Source: Mytilisepta virgata (taxonomy: Eukaryota; Mollusca; Bivalvia; Mytilida; Mytilidae). From it: a stretch of 64,000 bases of DNA. The stretch lies in contig CM051512.1 of NCBI GenBank assembly GCA_028015205.1, forward strand, positions 23,963,139 to 24,027,138. The letters run 5' to 3'. A program made the position numbers and the translations under genes. A model generated the notes under the pieces. It saw only the letters and a list, made by a program, of their open reading frames with translations, did no database searches and was not told where the DNA came from. Shown here piece by piece: positions 58,501 to 60,529 of this stretch (the stretch's first letter is position 1; each line of letters begins with the position of its first letter).

Positions 58501-60529
58501 CACTTTAGAAGTCAAAAAAGCAGAAATAAAAGCAAAACTCATAACTAGGACTTATACACTTCAAATAGACAGTGCCAAGTTTAGCAGAAATGTGGAGCAG
58601 GATATATGCCTATTATGCAATTCAGCTACGGAAGATACAGAACACTTTATGTTAGAATGTAATGCACTGGAAACTGATAGAGATAAACATTTAACAACAC
58701 TAAAATTATATGTGTTCAACAACATAGGCAACAAGATATTTGATAAAATTATGGATGAAGGACTTATGGTACAGTTTATCTTGGACTCATCATCTGAAAA
58801 GATCAAGCAAATAGTTAACATCAAACATCAGAATTTAGAGACATTGAGAATATCACACGAACTTTATGCTATGGCCTACATACAAAACGAACAACCCTGT
58901 TGAATAAGAGATAATTTATCTATATGAACTATATCAGTCTATCAAGTGAAAGTAGGAGCTTCTTGGTTTGTGGTGTTATTATACAGGTATCTATAATTTA
59001 AAAGTTTAAATGTACAACTGTAAATAATGTACATATTCAATACTAATACTAATCTAAATAAATCCCATTGGGAGTGACCCTTAGAAAGGGCGAATCTACC
59101 AGACAGATAACAGATAACAGATTTAAGCAGATAAGAGGTTGTATGGTGGGGGTATGAACACGTGTGATAGAAAAGTAAAAAGTTTGCCTACACGTTGCAA
59201 TTTTATCAATTTGCACGACAAACGGCGAATAACGACCTACATATGTATATGTAATAATCCCTTTTGGGATTTTGTGTCCGGAGCTATTTTTGTGACTCGC
59301 CATTTTACGACGGGACTAAATTTACTGTTACATAATCACTGGTTTCAATTATAATAATTGTGAACAGATTTAATACGAAAAAAATCCCCTACAAATAAAA
59401 CAACCGTTGTGACGTTCCAATTAAGTCCCAGAAACAATTTTCTTAGGAAAACTGATGCCGGACATATACCACTATAATTATTGGCTCGTTTTCCCAAGGA
59501 AATTAATCCTGGGACTAGATAGAGTTTCTAGTAAAATTCCAAACTTACTTTACTAGGAAACAAAGCCGGGGGCATATTTTACTACGTAACTGCAATTACT
59601 GTTACATACCGCCATCATATAATGATTTGATGGGAAATGCTGAATAATTAAGAAAATGACCATTGTACGGTAAATTGCTTGGAAAATGTGATATTTCATA
59701 TATCATGTATATTTTGCGTTCAGCAGAAGAAGTTCCCGGAATGCATGGTAGAACTTCTACAAGAAGATTGCACAAAAAGCTCTAAAGTAGGCACAAAAAA
59801 TGTAAGCGATATATCTATGATGTAATTCATGTACGATAAATAATGGATGTACAAAAGTGCTTCAATCTCAGCGCCTACAGCAATAGACTTAGATAAGTGA
59901 TAGCGGCTCCCACCGCCTTTCGGAGGCCGGAATATAAAAATGATATATTCCTATAGTAGCTGCCGACATATATTATGTACAAGTATTTAGATACTAGTGC
60001 GTATTAACAAACTGAAATCTAACACTGGACTTCCATTTGAAAATTGTCCAATGAATAGTAAAATAAAGGAAAAGTGGCCCTTCTTTGTGGATAATAAATG
60101 AATAAATCTATGTGTCATTTCAGTACTTTATTGTTACTGCCTATCGAGTTTAAGTAAATTTATCTGTTCTGTAGGGTAAATTTAAGTTTTGTTTTCCGAT
60201 GATGATACCAGTTTTAACCAAAGACCAATAAAAGTACTTACGAACACAGTGATATTGAATCTTAAGTCCAGCTACTCCGCCATTTCCACAAGAACTTCCA
60301 ACGAGCGAGTTCGTGACAGTGAAAGAACAACTCGTCCTATTGTCACATGTGTTCTTTATACCGTAGTTATCTGTGTGAGAACAGCTTTCGTAAGTATACT
60401 GTATATCATCTACAACTAAGTACGGAGACGCAGGAGCTTCATAACCAGAGTAGGAGGAATATGATTGGACCTCAGCGTTGCAGTTTATGGATACAACATC
60501 GCCTTCTTTTGCATGTTTATAATAGTAAT
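1363..60529 (-). CDS. Giant multi-module adhesion/lectin gene, partial (27 exons, spans window)
   Basis: This entry is the span of the gene; exons are listed separately. Twenty-seven exons (A1-A13 counting A3 as two, B1-B12, C1-C2) join in one frame to 4983 nt or 1661 codons with no stop. Modules are SUEL-type lectin, TSP1, second SUEL-like Cys-rich domain, TSP1, an unnamed four-exon module, and two cadherin-like domains; this set occurs twice in full and starts a third time. Most boundaries are phase 1, as is usual for shuffled extracellular modules. The exceptions (phase 2 between exons 7 and 8 of a unit, phase 0 between 10 and 11) fall at the same place in both units. Known members of these families are secreted or on the cell surface and bind glycans or matrix, so an extracellular adhesive or recognition role is inferred. 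No signal peptide, membrane segment, start or stop is visible, so both ends lie outside. Confidence 0.85.
1879..2180 (+). mobile_element. SINE family 2 copy, full-looking
   Basis: The head has a tRNA-like box B (AGGTTCGATCCC) near 1921-1935 after a box-A-like segment. The body is shared with the reversed copy at 21598-21838, and the tail ends CATCCATCCATCA. It lies in the intron between C1 and C2. Confidence 0.6.
2234..2521 (-). CDS. Exon C1: SUEL-type lectin domain, start of third unit
   Basis: The 288 nt exon (phase 1 to 1, acceptor TTTATTTCAG, donor GTAAGTAA) encodes [60 protein letters not shown] and the end IMYHCVS. LSCNGE is close to the classical SUEL start. It has the same length as A1. 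Confidence 0.87.
2522..3650. other. Intron B12-C1
   Basis: AT-rich. At about 2909-2940 there is a fragment with the phrase GAGTGGACACAC...GTCTCGCCTG, which recurs at 12723 and 41063, so a dispersed repeat. Nothing else is recognised. Confidence 0.5.
3651..3800 (-). CDS. Exon B12: cadherin-like domain 2, second half
   Basis: The 150 nt exon (phase 1 to 1) encodes [40 protein letters not shown] and ends QTVTPM. The GxIxxVDTL..Y.I.ITADDG pattern is the normal second half of a cadherin repeat. It is the last exon of unit B; the next is the SUEL exon C1. Confidence 0.82.
4206..5934 (-). repeat. Hairpin-ended dispersed repeat family A, long copy
   Basis: One end (4206-4240) is the palindrome AGCTCACCAGACC/GGGTCATGTGAGCT next to TTGGCGTCCGTCGTCC. 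The other end (5912-5934) is GAGCGATTCAGGCTCTTGAG followed by AGCCTC. Inside, segments of about 500 bases repeat (TTTGGATTTTTGATTxGTAAA, ACATAGGGGTAAATTGC). The same ends occur at 32086, 34941, 44972, 49519 and 63350. Absence of a coding frame points to a non-autonomous element. Confidence 0.65.
6056..6212 (-). CDS. Exon B11: cadherin-like domain 2, first half
   Basis: The 157 nt exon (phase 0 to 1) encodes [33 protein letters not shown] and ends DIFYLSG. This is the most cadherin-like exon in the window: the P-x-F strand, SEN, and VTDPDGD calcium-site sequence are all in the expected order. It aligns with A11. Confidence 0.83.
6458..6591 (-). CDS. Exon B10: cadherin-like domain 1, second half
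   Basis: The 134 nt exon (phase 1 to 0) encodes [28 protein letters not shown] and [12 protein letters not shown]. It is the closest of all exons to its unit A partner (A10), with the same length, the paired Cys-free strands and the EDSC turn. The exon ends on a codon boundary. Confidence 0.8.
7172..7342 (-). CDS. Exon B9: cadherin-like domain 1, first half
   Basis: The 171 nt exon (phase 1 to 1) encodes [20 protein letters not shown], then [12 protein letters not shown] and an aromatic end. It aligns with A9 (PTFSM, IPD, AxD). The FNDAD acidic cluster could stand for the DxD of a cadherin calcium site. Confidence 0.72.
7553..7812 (-). mobile_element. tRNA-headed SINE, copy 1
   Basis: Read on the minus strand the copy starts GGGGGCCTTGGTGGCCGAGT (box A) and has GTGAGTTCGAATCTCACC (box B), a tRNA-Ser/Leu-like head, then a conserved core (CTCCGGCTTCC, AAATAGCC) and a (AAAC)n tail. 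Four copies are in the window, all in this orientation. Mollusc SINEs of this type are known; the precise family name is not assigned. Confidence 0.8.
8827..8989. repeat. Fold-back element (inverted repeat, arms about 75 bases)
   Basis: The left arm starts GGATCAAAACACC and includes GTGCAAGACGGA and TTGGTCTCCAAC; the right arm contains the reverse complement of all three in order and ends at GATCC. The loop is only a few bases. The transcript would fold into a long hairpin. Confidence 0.8.
9160..9377 (-). CDS. Exon B8: unnamed module, C-terminal part
   Basis: The 218 nt exon (phase 2 to 1) encodes [26 protein letters not shown], and ends [10 protein letters not shown]. Joined to B7 it reads GDMIGWYESR. 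The NYCP motif and the aromatic final strand match A8. Confidence 0.82.
9827..9908 (-). CDS. Exon B7: unnamed module, GDMIGW segment
   Basis: The 82 nt exon (phase 1 to 2) encodes [20 protein letters not shown] and then PGDMIGW with the Trp codon split TG|G. Length and phases equal those of A7. The pattern of a short basic stretch followed by GDMIG is conserved. Confidence 0.8.
10255..11220. repeat. Dispersed repeat with internal units of about 165 bases
   Basis: The phrases ATAAGCTCACATACCAAAAA, AAGATCA.TTGGTTAAA, AAAGTCCAGAAAACTATTAT and GGCAATAACTCTCA recur about six times at spacing near 165 bases. The stretch ends with GACTGACAGAC and CCCTTCGACGTCGCC. No coding frame; it lies in the intron B6-B7. 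Confidence 0.65.
11420..11790 (+). repeat. Hairpin-ended dispersed repeat family B, copy 1
   Basis: It starts near TAAGACACGGATGCCCCGCC and ends CAATCGTGGCGGGGCATAAA. The phrase AAGCATGAAATGTAGGTCAT is repeated inside. Other copies are at 37442, 48240 and 51888. Confidence 0.65.
12177..12353 (-). CDS. Exon B6: unnamed module, VWR segment
   Basis: The 177 nt exon (phase 1 to 1) encodes [34 protein letters not shown] and ends ALYAIYVS. It aligns with A6 across its length. The vicinal Cys pair and the VWR core are the landmarks. Confidence 0.82.
12520..12725. repeat. 32 bp minisatellite, first array
   Basis: About six copies of a unit reading ACCAAGGTTTACCTCAGGCA and then AGAGACAACAAA. A second array of the same unit is at 13255-13410; the two flank a dispersed repeat of the GAGTGGACACAC family. 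Confidence 0.75.
12726..13254. repeat. Dispersed repeat of the GAGTGGACACAC family between two minisatellite arrays
   Basis: It has two near-identical copies of about 190 bases (12780-12970 and 12925-13090 regions share CAGTATTCGAAAAACAG and GGTCAGATGACACxTGCCAG). Family members are at 2909 and 41063. Confidence 0.6.
13255..13410. repeat. 32 bp minisatellite, second array
   Basis: About five copies of the same unit as at 12520, with a TAAGG variant in place of TCAGG, so the two arrays have diverged separately. Confidence 0.75.
13579..13650 (-). CDS. Exon B5: 72 nt linker exon of the unnamed module
   Basis: The exon encodes [20 protein letters not shown] and a few more residues between acceptor TTTTTTTTCAG and donor GTGAGTTC, phase 1 to 1. 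It is the same length as A5 and occupies the same place, which is the main support. Confidence 0.7.
13651..14442. other. Intron B4-B5
   Basis: AT-rich; 13720-13930 contains a repeat-like stretch (CCACAATATGGCATACC, GAGACGCACGCACC). No exon and no clear element boundaries seen. Confidence 0.45.
14443..14643 (-). CDS. Exon B4: second thrombospondin type-1 repeat
   Basis: The 201 nt exon (phase 1 to 1) encodes [36 protein letters not shown], and ends THPYCTC before GTAAGC. It is the same length as A4 and aligns with it throughout, including the PQWN start. Tandem copies of the exon tail, as seen next to A4, are absent here. Confidence 0.92.
14797..15363. repeat. Direct duplication of about 189 bases
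   Basis: 14797-14985 and 15173-15363 are almost identical, from TCAAAATAACAATCC to GGAAGCCAAATTTCA. They differ at a few bases (GACGTATGTC against GACATATTTC). The copies are about 376 bases apart, in the intron B3-B4. High identity means recent duplication. Confidence 0.88.
15433..15816 (-). CDS. Exon B3: second SUEL-like Cys-rich domain, undivided
   Basis: The 384 nt exon (phase 1 to 1) encodes [40 protein letters not shown], a C-x5-C pair, [11 protein letters not shown], and a tail with QYGWYTC and [10 protein letters not shown]. The YDTYGRISI part resembles the YGR strand of SUEL lectins better than A3a does. The corresponding unit A segment is divided by an intron between A3a and A3b, so an intron was gained in A or lost in B. 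Confidence 0.87.
15817..17015. other. Intron B2-B3
   Basis: Holds the fold-back at 16331-16450 and AT-rich DNA. At 16850-16920 a short GC-richer stretch (GGGAGGACGGGAGAGGACC) has no recognised meaning. Confidence 0.45.
16331..16450. repeat. Fold-back element (arms about 50 bases)
   Basis: AGATTCTCCTTCA, GTGAGTTATG.AATTTCTCCACC on the left arm returns in reverse complement on the right arm (GGTGGAGAAATTCCATAACT, GAAGGAGAATCT). It resembles the fold-back at 8827 in design but not in sequence. Confidence 0.75.
17016..17195 (-). CDS. Exon B2: thrombospondin type-1 repeat
   Basis: This 180 nt exon (phase 1 to 1) is easily missed because a longer open frame lies on the other strand. It encodes [20 protein letters not shown], then [16 protein letters not shown] and ends [10 protein letters not shown] before GTAAGTA. 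It closely matches C2 and A2. Its acceptor (GATTAG) is only about 18 bases from a 21 bp tandem array. Confidence 0.9.
17213..17434. repeat. 21 bp minisatellite containing TTAGGG
   Basis: About 10.5 copies of GATTAGGGTTGTGATAACTA plus one base, with T/G and G/A variants. Because 21 is divisible by three, frames stay open through it on both strands; these are not genes. It lies about 18 bases upstream of the B2 acceptor. Confidence 0.93.
17632..17943 (-). CDS. Exon B1: SUEL-type lectin domain
   Basis: The 312 nt exon (phase 1 to 1) encodes [20 protein letters not shown], then [40 protein letters not shown] and the end ITWHCVR. It is eight residues longer than A1 and C1 because of an insertion (DVGDHKGM) after SSCGTD. 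The Cys pattern is the SUEL pattern. Confidence 0.87.
18311..18458. mobile_element. MITE with AGTCAAACCTG ends, copy 1
   Basis: It starts AGTCAAACCTGCTTTAAAGG and ends CAGGTTTGACT, the inverse. The copy at 22609-22785 shares ends and body (CACAGTGAAAAAGTCC, CTCTGTATAGAGGGCAC). Confidence 0.75.
18503..18655 (-). CDS. Exon A12: cadherin-like domain 2, second half
   Basis: The 153 nt exon (phase 1 to 1) encodes [20 protein letters not shown], then [20 protein letters not shown]12 (150 nt) has [20 protein letters not shown] and AYLTVNI. It is the last exon of unit A; the next exon in gene sense is the SUEL exon B1. A 96-102 bp tandem array begins about 30 bases upstream of its acceptor. Confidence 0.78.
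18687..19290. repeat. 96-102 bp tandem array, about six copies
   Basis: Units start at TTTTGCCGGGAGGGAAAAAA and contain GACATGCTAGTGTTGTCC and GTTGATGTCAACCAATCAAC. The first units are 101-102 bases; the fifth and sixth are 96 because of a six-base loss (ATCAATTTTG against ATTG). Within each unit GTTGATGTCAAC is nearly palindromic. Confidence 0.9.
19780..20540. repeat. Dispersed repeat remnants in intron A11-A12
   Basis: 19785-20010 resembles 6665-6850 (GTTTAATTATTGC, ATTAATGGTTTTAAAAATAT, AATAGCTGTC). 20078-20510 is a family A fragment with the CCAGAGGCTCCCAGGAGCCTG end and CCATATGGTC phrases. The element borders are not clear. Confidence 0.5.
20555..20708 (-). CDS. Exon A11: cadherin-like domain 2, first half
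   Basis: The 154 nt exon (phase 0 to 1) opens [20 protein letters not shown], continues [11 protein letters not shown] and ends SSLFHVSG. It matches B11 ([20 protein letters not shown], then [10 protein letters not shown]). VTDPxGD is the calcium-site-like DxD of a cadherin repeat, with the Pro-initial strand before it. Confidence 0.8.
20709..22133. other. Intron A10-A11
   Basis: AT-rich apart from a reversed, truncated SINE family 2 copy at 21598-21838. A poly(T) stretch at 21380-21410 is seen. No exon. Confidence 0.5.
21598..21838 (-). mobile_element. SINE family 2 copy, truncated head
   Basis: The reversed copy begins with the tail (GGATGAATGAATTATTGTTT, AACGTCCAGTGGCAACCAG) and carries the body shared with 1879-2180 (ACTCCTAGATGCCACATGCTTGG). 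The tRNA-like head is missing. Confidence 0.65.
22134..22267 (-). CDS. Exon A10: cadherin-like domain 1, second half
   Basis: The 134 nt exon (phase 1 to 0) encodes [16 protein letters not shown], then [21 protein letters not shown]10 is identical in length and very similar. The pattern I.V...L followed by a strand, an A-D-S turn and T-V-T-V-T is the second half of a cadherin repeat, but the usual LDRE and DxNDN calcium motifs are not present. Confidence 0.78.
22609..22785. mobile_element. MITE with AGTCAAACCTG ends, copy 2
   Basis: The second copy of the element at 18311 is about 28 bases longer because of an extra CACCTGCTTGCAAAGGG segment. It keeps both inverted ends. Confidence 0.75.
22880..23144 (-). 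mobile_element. tRNA-headed SINE, copy 2
   Basis: The same SINE as at 7553, with (GTTT)n on the low-coordinate side and the tRNA-like head at 23040-23144. Box B is altered (TGAGATTCAAACTCAC), so this copy is probably dead. Confidence 0.78.
23585..23758 (-). CDS. Exon A9: cadherin-like domain 1, first half
   Basis: The 174 nt exon (phase 1 to 1) reads [20 protein letters not shown], followed by an FTDPDKQGD segment and ends in an aromatic YFYHDSDK. The P-x-F start and the DPD near the middle fit the first strands and the DxD of a cadherin repeat. B9 (171 nt) has the same start [10 protein letters not shown] and FNDAD. The match to cadherin is weak and rests largely on A10, which completes the fold. 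Confidence 0.7.
23759..24286. other. Intron A8-A9
   Basis: Carries two similar segments of about 110 bases (23910-24000 and 24040-24150 share CCATACTGATGCTCTA-like, AAATATCAGGAAGCT and GAGAAAAATGTGACAGAAAT-like phrases), a small tandem duplication. Nothing else is recognised. Confidence 0.5.
24287..24507 (-). CDS. Exon A8: unnamed module, C-terminal part
   Basis: The 221 nt exon (phase 2 to 1) begins [14 protein letters not shown], has the shared RPNYCPSRT motif and ends [13 protein letters not shown]8 is 218 nt and shares TNYCPTLT and the FALRYITTP end. The join A7-A8 reads GDMIGFYDGGG. The four exons A5-A8 together make about 185 residues between the second TSP1 and the cadherin-like part. 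Confidence 0.82.
24732..25001 (-). mobile_element. tRNA-headed SINE, copy 3
   Basis: The head is GGGGGCCTCGGTGGCCAAGT on the minus strand with an intact box B (GAGTTCGAATCTCACC). A short stretch of about 14 bases between core and head is missing compared with copy 1. It lies in the intron A7-A8. Confidence 0.8.
25351..25432 (-). CDS. Exon A7: unnamed module, GDMIGF segment
   Basis: The 82 nt exon (phase 1 to 2) ends [12 protein letters not shown] with the last codon split TT|T. B7 has exactly the same length and phases and ends [11 protein letters not shown]. The ISL2EU-like transposon lies directly upstream of this exon in gene sense, in the intron between A6 and A7. Confidence 0.8.
25844..27696 (+). 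pseudogene. THAP/DDE transposase of the ISL2EU-like element, one-base frameshift
   Basis: Exon 1 (25844-26051) starts [16 protein letters not shown] and holds a C2CH THAP zinc finger (CCVPNC, then VCKLHF), the DNA-binding head. The intron has donor GTAAGT and acceptor TTTTCAG, and exon 2 starts at 26488 in the correct phase. After an acidic Ser-rich linker comes an HTH region ([17 protein letters not shown]) and the DDE nuclease: Asp at 27187 (IIDGTE), Asp at 27412 (MADKGF), Glu at 27553 (HIERII). Between the linker and HTH the frame shifts at a run of nine T (26964-26972); one fewer T would join the halves. It may be a real mutation or a sequence error. Stop at 27694. Confidence 0.88.
27801..29637 (-). 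CDS. SAP/SWIM/YqaJ nuclease-like gene of the ISL2EU-like element
   Basis: Two exons, 29637-29540 and 29238-27801, join in frame (AG|G) to 512 codons including the stop. The start [20 protein letters not shown] is a SAP-like DNA-binding motif that continues into ELIERLEAYD. Around residues 140-190 there is a SWIM zinc finger (CQCECAVG, then HCKHVCCLL). From about residue 340 there is a YqaJ/lambda-exonuclease type nuclease: [24 protein letters not shown], then LLEIKCPF and a QIQGQLFC segment. In ISL2EU elements a YqaJ gene accompanies the transposase and probably helps process DNA ends. No stop or frameshift is seen. Gene ends are about 105 bases from the transposase stop, so the two genes converge. 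Confidence 0.88.
29857..30435. other. Intron A6-A7, gene-proximal part
   Basis: AT-rich with no recognised repeat. A small open frame at 29858-30052 has no family match. Confidence 0.4.
30436..30615 (-). CDS. Exon A6: unnamed module, VWRP segment
   Basis: The 180 nt exon (phase 1 to 1) encodes [15 protein letters not shown], then [20 protein letters not shown] and ends GINTFTIG. B6 matches with [15 protein letters not shown] and the VFTVWR core. The alternating hydrophobic pattern around a vicinal Cys pair and the VWR motif suggests a beta-sandwich. I do not recognise a named family and no function is claimed. Confidence 0.82.
30616..31838. other. Intron A5-A6
   Basis: AT-rich. The stretch 31180-31690 looks like an old element with ends resembling GAATCTAGATTTCTCCAAA and GCCACCGAGATTCTACTGTA (an inverse pair), hence perhaps a MITE of about 500 bases; this is weak. 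Confidence 0.4.
31839..31910 (-). CDS. Exon A5: 72 nt linker exon of the unnamed module
   Basis: The exon runs from acceptor CTACTTCAG to donor GTATGGAT, phase 1 to 1, and encodes [20 protein letters not shown] plus four residues. Exon B5 has exactly the same length, phase and place and the same opening Asp/Cys, with a similar ITS core. It cannot be assigned to a named domain; I read it as the first strand of the four-exon module A5-A8. Confidence 0.7.
32086..33652. repeat. Family A repeat with internal units of about 160 bases
   Basis: The left end is ACTAGAGGCTCAGATGGCTG and GAGCCTGTATCGCTCAC; the right end is GGACAGGTTAGCTAAAAA. The body repeats about nine times phrases such as TTCGTTCCATTTGGCCAAGC, CCAATCAGAAACAAGAACTG and CGGGACGAAATGAGGAAAC. 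The same unit forms 46320-48200. Confidence 0.72.
34217..34670. repeat. 33 bp minisatellite, about 13 copies
   Basis: The unit is GTAAGGTTGGGAACTCGGTA followed by ACATTTCTGTACA. The minus strand is open through all copies with an 11-residue period containing SQPYCT; the same residues end exon A4, so the array looks derived from the TSP1 exon tail. It is not a gene. Confidence 0.88.
34671..34800. repeat. Degenerate bridge of the exon-tail arrays
   Basis: It resembles 37615-37720 (TGTACTAATGTACC, CAGACCCAGAC, TATTGCACTTACAT). It suggests that the 33 bp array and the 85 bp array were one block before a repeat was inserted between them. Confidence 0.6.
34941..37440. repeat. Family A repeat with internal units of about 175 bases
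   Basis: The left end is ACTAGAGGCTCTCAAGAG followed by a TCGCTCACCTGG segment. The right end is ATAGCTCACTTGACCCTTTG and GGTCAGGTAAGCTATA. The body repeats more than ten times phrases like CCCATAGGGTCCTATGTTAA, GGACCATTGCTGCCAAGTCT and GGCGGCCATCTTGG. No coding frame. Confidence 0.72.
37442..37600 (+). repeat. Family B repeat, fragment
   Basis: It contains TAAGACATGGATGCCCCACC and ATCCACTGATGAAGTTTCAT, phrases shared with 48240 and 51888. The second half of the element is missing. Confidence 0.6.
37615..38817. repeat. 85 bp tandem array made from the A4 exon tail and its splice donor
   Basis: About 13 units at spacing 84-86 run up to the true donor of exon A4. Read on the minus strand, each unit holds a TSP1-tail-like segment (codons for REC and GSQPYCT) followed by CATGTAAGTACATAATTACA, which is the A4 donor context. 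Later units differ by a few bases each. A stop codon appears downstream of each donor copy, so the array is not open reading frame through. Confidence 0.9.
38818..39018 (-). CDS. Exon A4: second thrombospondin type-1 repeat
   Basis: The 201 nt exon (phase 1 to 1) opens [20 protein letters not shown], then [16 protein letters not shown], and ends GSQPYCTC at the donor GTAAGTAC. It is the longer TSP1 type of each unit and is the same length as B4. Its 3' tail and splice donor are also the source of the 85 bp tandem array that begins directly at the donor and extends downstream to about 37700, so this exon border is physically unstable DNA. Confidence 0.9.
39019..40556. other. Intron A3b-A4
   Basis: 39720-39960 has two direct copies of about 75 bases (GAGGCAAAGTAAxGTTA, CAAATTCAGCAATTTTTCCA), and 39977-40228 has a LINE remnant. 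Between 40440 and 40470 there is a run of G. Nothing else is recognised. Confidence 0.5.
39977..40228 (-). pseudogene. LINE 3' end remnant (zinc-finger tail)
   Basis: The frame reads [20 protein letters not shown] and then [14 protein letters not shown]. This matches the C-terminal zinc-finger segment of LINE reverse transcriptases (usually CxxC...EDExH.xxxCPxY..LR), with the second Cys lost. It is too short to be active. Confidence 0.6.
40557..40699 (-). CDS. Exon A3b: Cys/Tyr-rich tail of second lectin-like domain
   Basis: The 143 nt exon (phase 2 to 1, acceptor TTTTACAG, donor GTAAGTAT) encodes [10 protein letters not shown] followed by a Tyr-rich stretch and a second Cys pair, ending in YNYWYCV. 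It matches the end of exon B3, which has QYGWYTC and then [12 protein letters not shown]. It is too short to be obvious on its own; phase and the B3 match support it. Confidence 0.78.
41063..42960. repeat. Long dispersed repeat with internal units of about 100-190 bases
   Basis: It begins ACAAGAGTTGACACACTAAA and CTCGCCTGAG. Phrases such as GAGAAATGGACTTAATC, CACTCAAGCATGAAATTGAG, GTCAGACTGGCATGT and ACTATCTATAGACC recur about ten times. It closes with a segment (TATACTGCGGCAAACTTTAT and TTGTAGGTATTATGTGTGCA) that also occurs at 51460. Confidence 0.7.
42961..44623. other. Intron A3a-A3b, 5' part
   Basis: AT-rich. 43850-43930 resembles 53605-53670 (GAGTTGATAAATTCAA, TTTTCAAGTGCATTA). No coding signal is clear. 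Confidence 0.45.
44624..44918 (-). CDS. Exon A3a: second SUEL-like Cys-rich domain, N-terminal part
   Basis: The 295 nt exon (phase 1 to 2) opens [10 protein letters not shown] and contains [23 protein letters not shown], a pair of cysteines in GHCNHHYDC, then INDANV and QCNT, followed by a Tyr-rich stretch. The Cys and DANV pattern is that of a divergent SUEL lectin domain. In unit B the same protein segment is one 384 nt exon; here an intron of 3.9 kb separates it from A3b. The donor is GTAAGGAT after a split Tyr codon (TA|T), which joins cleanly to A3b. Confidence 0.82.
44972..48225. repeat. Family A repeat, composite, with a SINE insertion
   Basis: 44972-46310 uses the 175-base type unit (AGGACCATTGCTGCCAAGTT, ATCTTGGATGGCGGGCAGG). 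46311-48225 uses the 160-base type unit (CCAATCAGAAACAAGAACTG). It ends AGATGAGCTAAAAA. SINE copy 4 is inserted at 47702-47973 in one of the 160-base units. Confidence 0.68.
47702..47973 (-). mobile_element. tRNA-headed SINE, copy 4
   Basis: The head is at 47870-47973 with GGGGGCCTCGGTCGCCAAGT. Box B is damaged (GACTTTGAATCTCACC). It is nested in a family A repeat, so it is younger than that copy. Confidence 0.8.
48240..48750 (+). repeat. Family B repeat, long copy
   Basis: It starts ACATGCCCCGCCTAAAATGT and ends CCCCAGCCACATTTCTGGTG and GCGCATAAAAA. It contains the doubled phrase of 'chr. CTGAAGCATGAAATGTAG' and a TATATATATATA run. Confidence 0.65.
48751..49518. other. Intron A2-A3a, AT-rich stretch
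   Basis: No repeat or exon is recognised in this part. Confidence 0.4.
49519..50492. repeat. Family A repeat, short copy with clear end hairpin
   Basis: Left end ACTAGAGGCTCTCAAGAGCC and TGTATCACTCACCTGG. Right end AATAGCTCACCTGGCCTTTT with AGGCCAGCTGAGCTAA, a hairpin followed by CTAA. Its right end lies only 27 bases from exon A2's donor. Confidence 0.75.
50519..50698 (-). CDS. Exon A2: thrombospondin type-1 repeat
   Basis: The 180 nt exon (phase 1 to 1) encodes a complete TSP1 domain. It begins [20 protein letters not shown], with the Trp ladder and the CSRSCGGG core, then [10 protein letters not shown], and ends in RRCNTGVC. The six cysteines match the group with the C..C start. TSP1 domains bind glycosaminoglycans and matrix proteins and can be C- or O-glycosylated at the Trp and Ser motifs, which are present here. 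The length equals that of B2 and C2, and the three are close in sequence, so this is the first of two TSP1 types in each unit. Confidence 0.92.
50699..51190. other. Intron A1-A2, A2-proximal part
   Basis: No exon or known repeat is seen. 50820-51110 is somewhat richer in GC than its surroundings. Confidence 0.4.
51240..51345. mobile_element. Fragment of the AGGCCAAA-ended MITE
   Basis: It ends CCGGAAACAAACATATATTT and TTATTTGGCCTAACTT, which matches the right ends of the elements at 52809 and 55982. Confidence 0.5.
51370..51446 (+). other. tRNA-like sequence (pseudogene or SINE head)
   Basis: TTTAGCTCAGCTGGTAAAGC is a D-arm, and GGGACGATCCCC is a T-arm-like box B with one inserted base. The acceptor stem pairs poorly (ACTCCTT against TTGGAGC). 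It is followed at 51460 by a repeat segment, so a SINE or tRNA pseudogene is more likely than a functional tRNA. Confidence 0.4.
51888..52520 (+). repeat. Family B repeat, long copy 2
   Basis: It starts GTAAGACACGGATGCCCCAC and ends GCCACATTCGTGGCAGGGCA plus TAATAA. Three inner units begin with AAAATGTAGGTCATAATGAC-like phrases. Confidence 0.68.
52809..53239. mobile_element. MITE with AGGCCAAA ends, about 430 bp
   Basis: Left arm AGGCCAAACAAAAATATAGT and CTTGTTTC; the right arm is its near-exact reverse complement (GAAACAAGACTATATATTTT...GGCCT). No coding frame is conserved. A shorter, degenerate relative is at 55982-56195. Confidence 0.75.
53250..54216. other. Intron A1-A2, stretch before the LINE
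   Basis: 53270-53540 contains three repeats of a TGGTTGCTAGGGACTTTTTC phrase. 53690-53980 is a moderately GC-richer stretch that could be an old gene or element fragment but shows no family motif. Confidence 0.4.
54999..57606. mobile_element. 2.6 kb non-autonomous insertion in the LINE
   Basis: Flanking ATGT at 54995-54998 and 57607-57610 fits a four-base target duplication, and its removal would restore the RT reading frame. Ends are similar in inverse (AGCTTATATGGTCAT and AGCTATATCGGCCAT). It is AT-rich with no long coding frame; the 55982-56195 MITE relative lies inside it. ATTGGACAGGACCAATC occurs twice near its right end (57155 and 57383). Confidence 0.65.
55982..56195. mobile_element. 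Degenerate AGGCCAAA-ended MITE
   Basis: It starts AAGGCCAAAAAAAATTTGTC and GGTTACCCGACCC and ends GTAATAGGAAACACG followed by TTTATTTAGCCTAAC. Ends are recognisably inverted but much diverged. It is nested in the 54999-57606 insertion. Confidence 0.55.
59126..60241. other. Intron A1-A2, A1-proximal part
   Basis: 59440-59600 contains phrases TTAGGAAAACTGATGCC and CTAGGAAA(C)AAAGCC that suggest an old element. Apart from that nothing is recognised. Confidence 0.4.
60242..60529 (-). CDS. Exon A1: SUEL-type lectin domain
   Basis: This 288 nt exon (phase 1 to 1, acceptor TTTTTTCAG, donor GTAAGTAC) encodes about 96 residues. It opens [10 protein letters not shown], continues to a Cys in SINCNAE, and then shows six cysteines spaced as in sea-urchin-egg-lectin (SUEL/galactose-binding lectin) domains: NTC...TSC, a VTN motif, SSCG, and the closing QYHC. 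The length is identical to exon C1 and the ending matches B1. The classical sugar-contact segments are degenerate, so binding of galactose or rhamnose is not assured. It is the most 5' exon I can place; nothing upstream to 64000 resembles the cadherin exon that precedes the SUEL exon in units B and C. Confidence 0.85.

Larger units (their letters stand above)
54217..58903 (+). pseudogene. LINE reverse transcriptase, broken
   Basis: First part (54217-54998): [33 protein letters not shown], the catalytic Asp at 54721 ([10 protein letters not shown]) and GVRQGAKLS. Second part (from 57611): the ADD catalytic pair at 57636-57641 (TCADDIAIL), then the thumb and a long C-terminal region from 57881. 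Near its end is a zinc finger ([14 protein letters not shown], then MLEC; C-x2-C-x8-H-x4-C). Breaks: no upstream endonuclease, the insertion, and a one-base shift near 57830 (the frame before ends at 57845 and the frame after continues through 58903). Confidence 0.85.
54217..59125 (+). mobile_element. 5'-truncated LINE, split by a 2.6 kb insertion
   Basis: Reverse-transcriptase sequence starts at 54217 without any endonuclease domain upstream, and the 3' end at about 59125 carries a short (CAGATAA)n tail. The RT is interrupted between its palm motifs by an insert (54999-57606). Motifs fit the CR1/L2-like part of the LINE tree, but the clade is not assigned. It lies in the intron A1-A2. Confidence 0.85.
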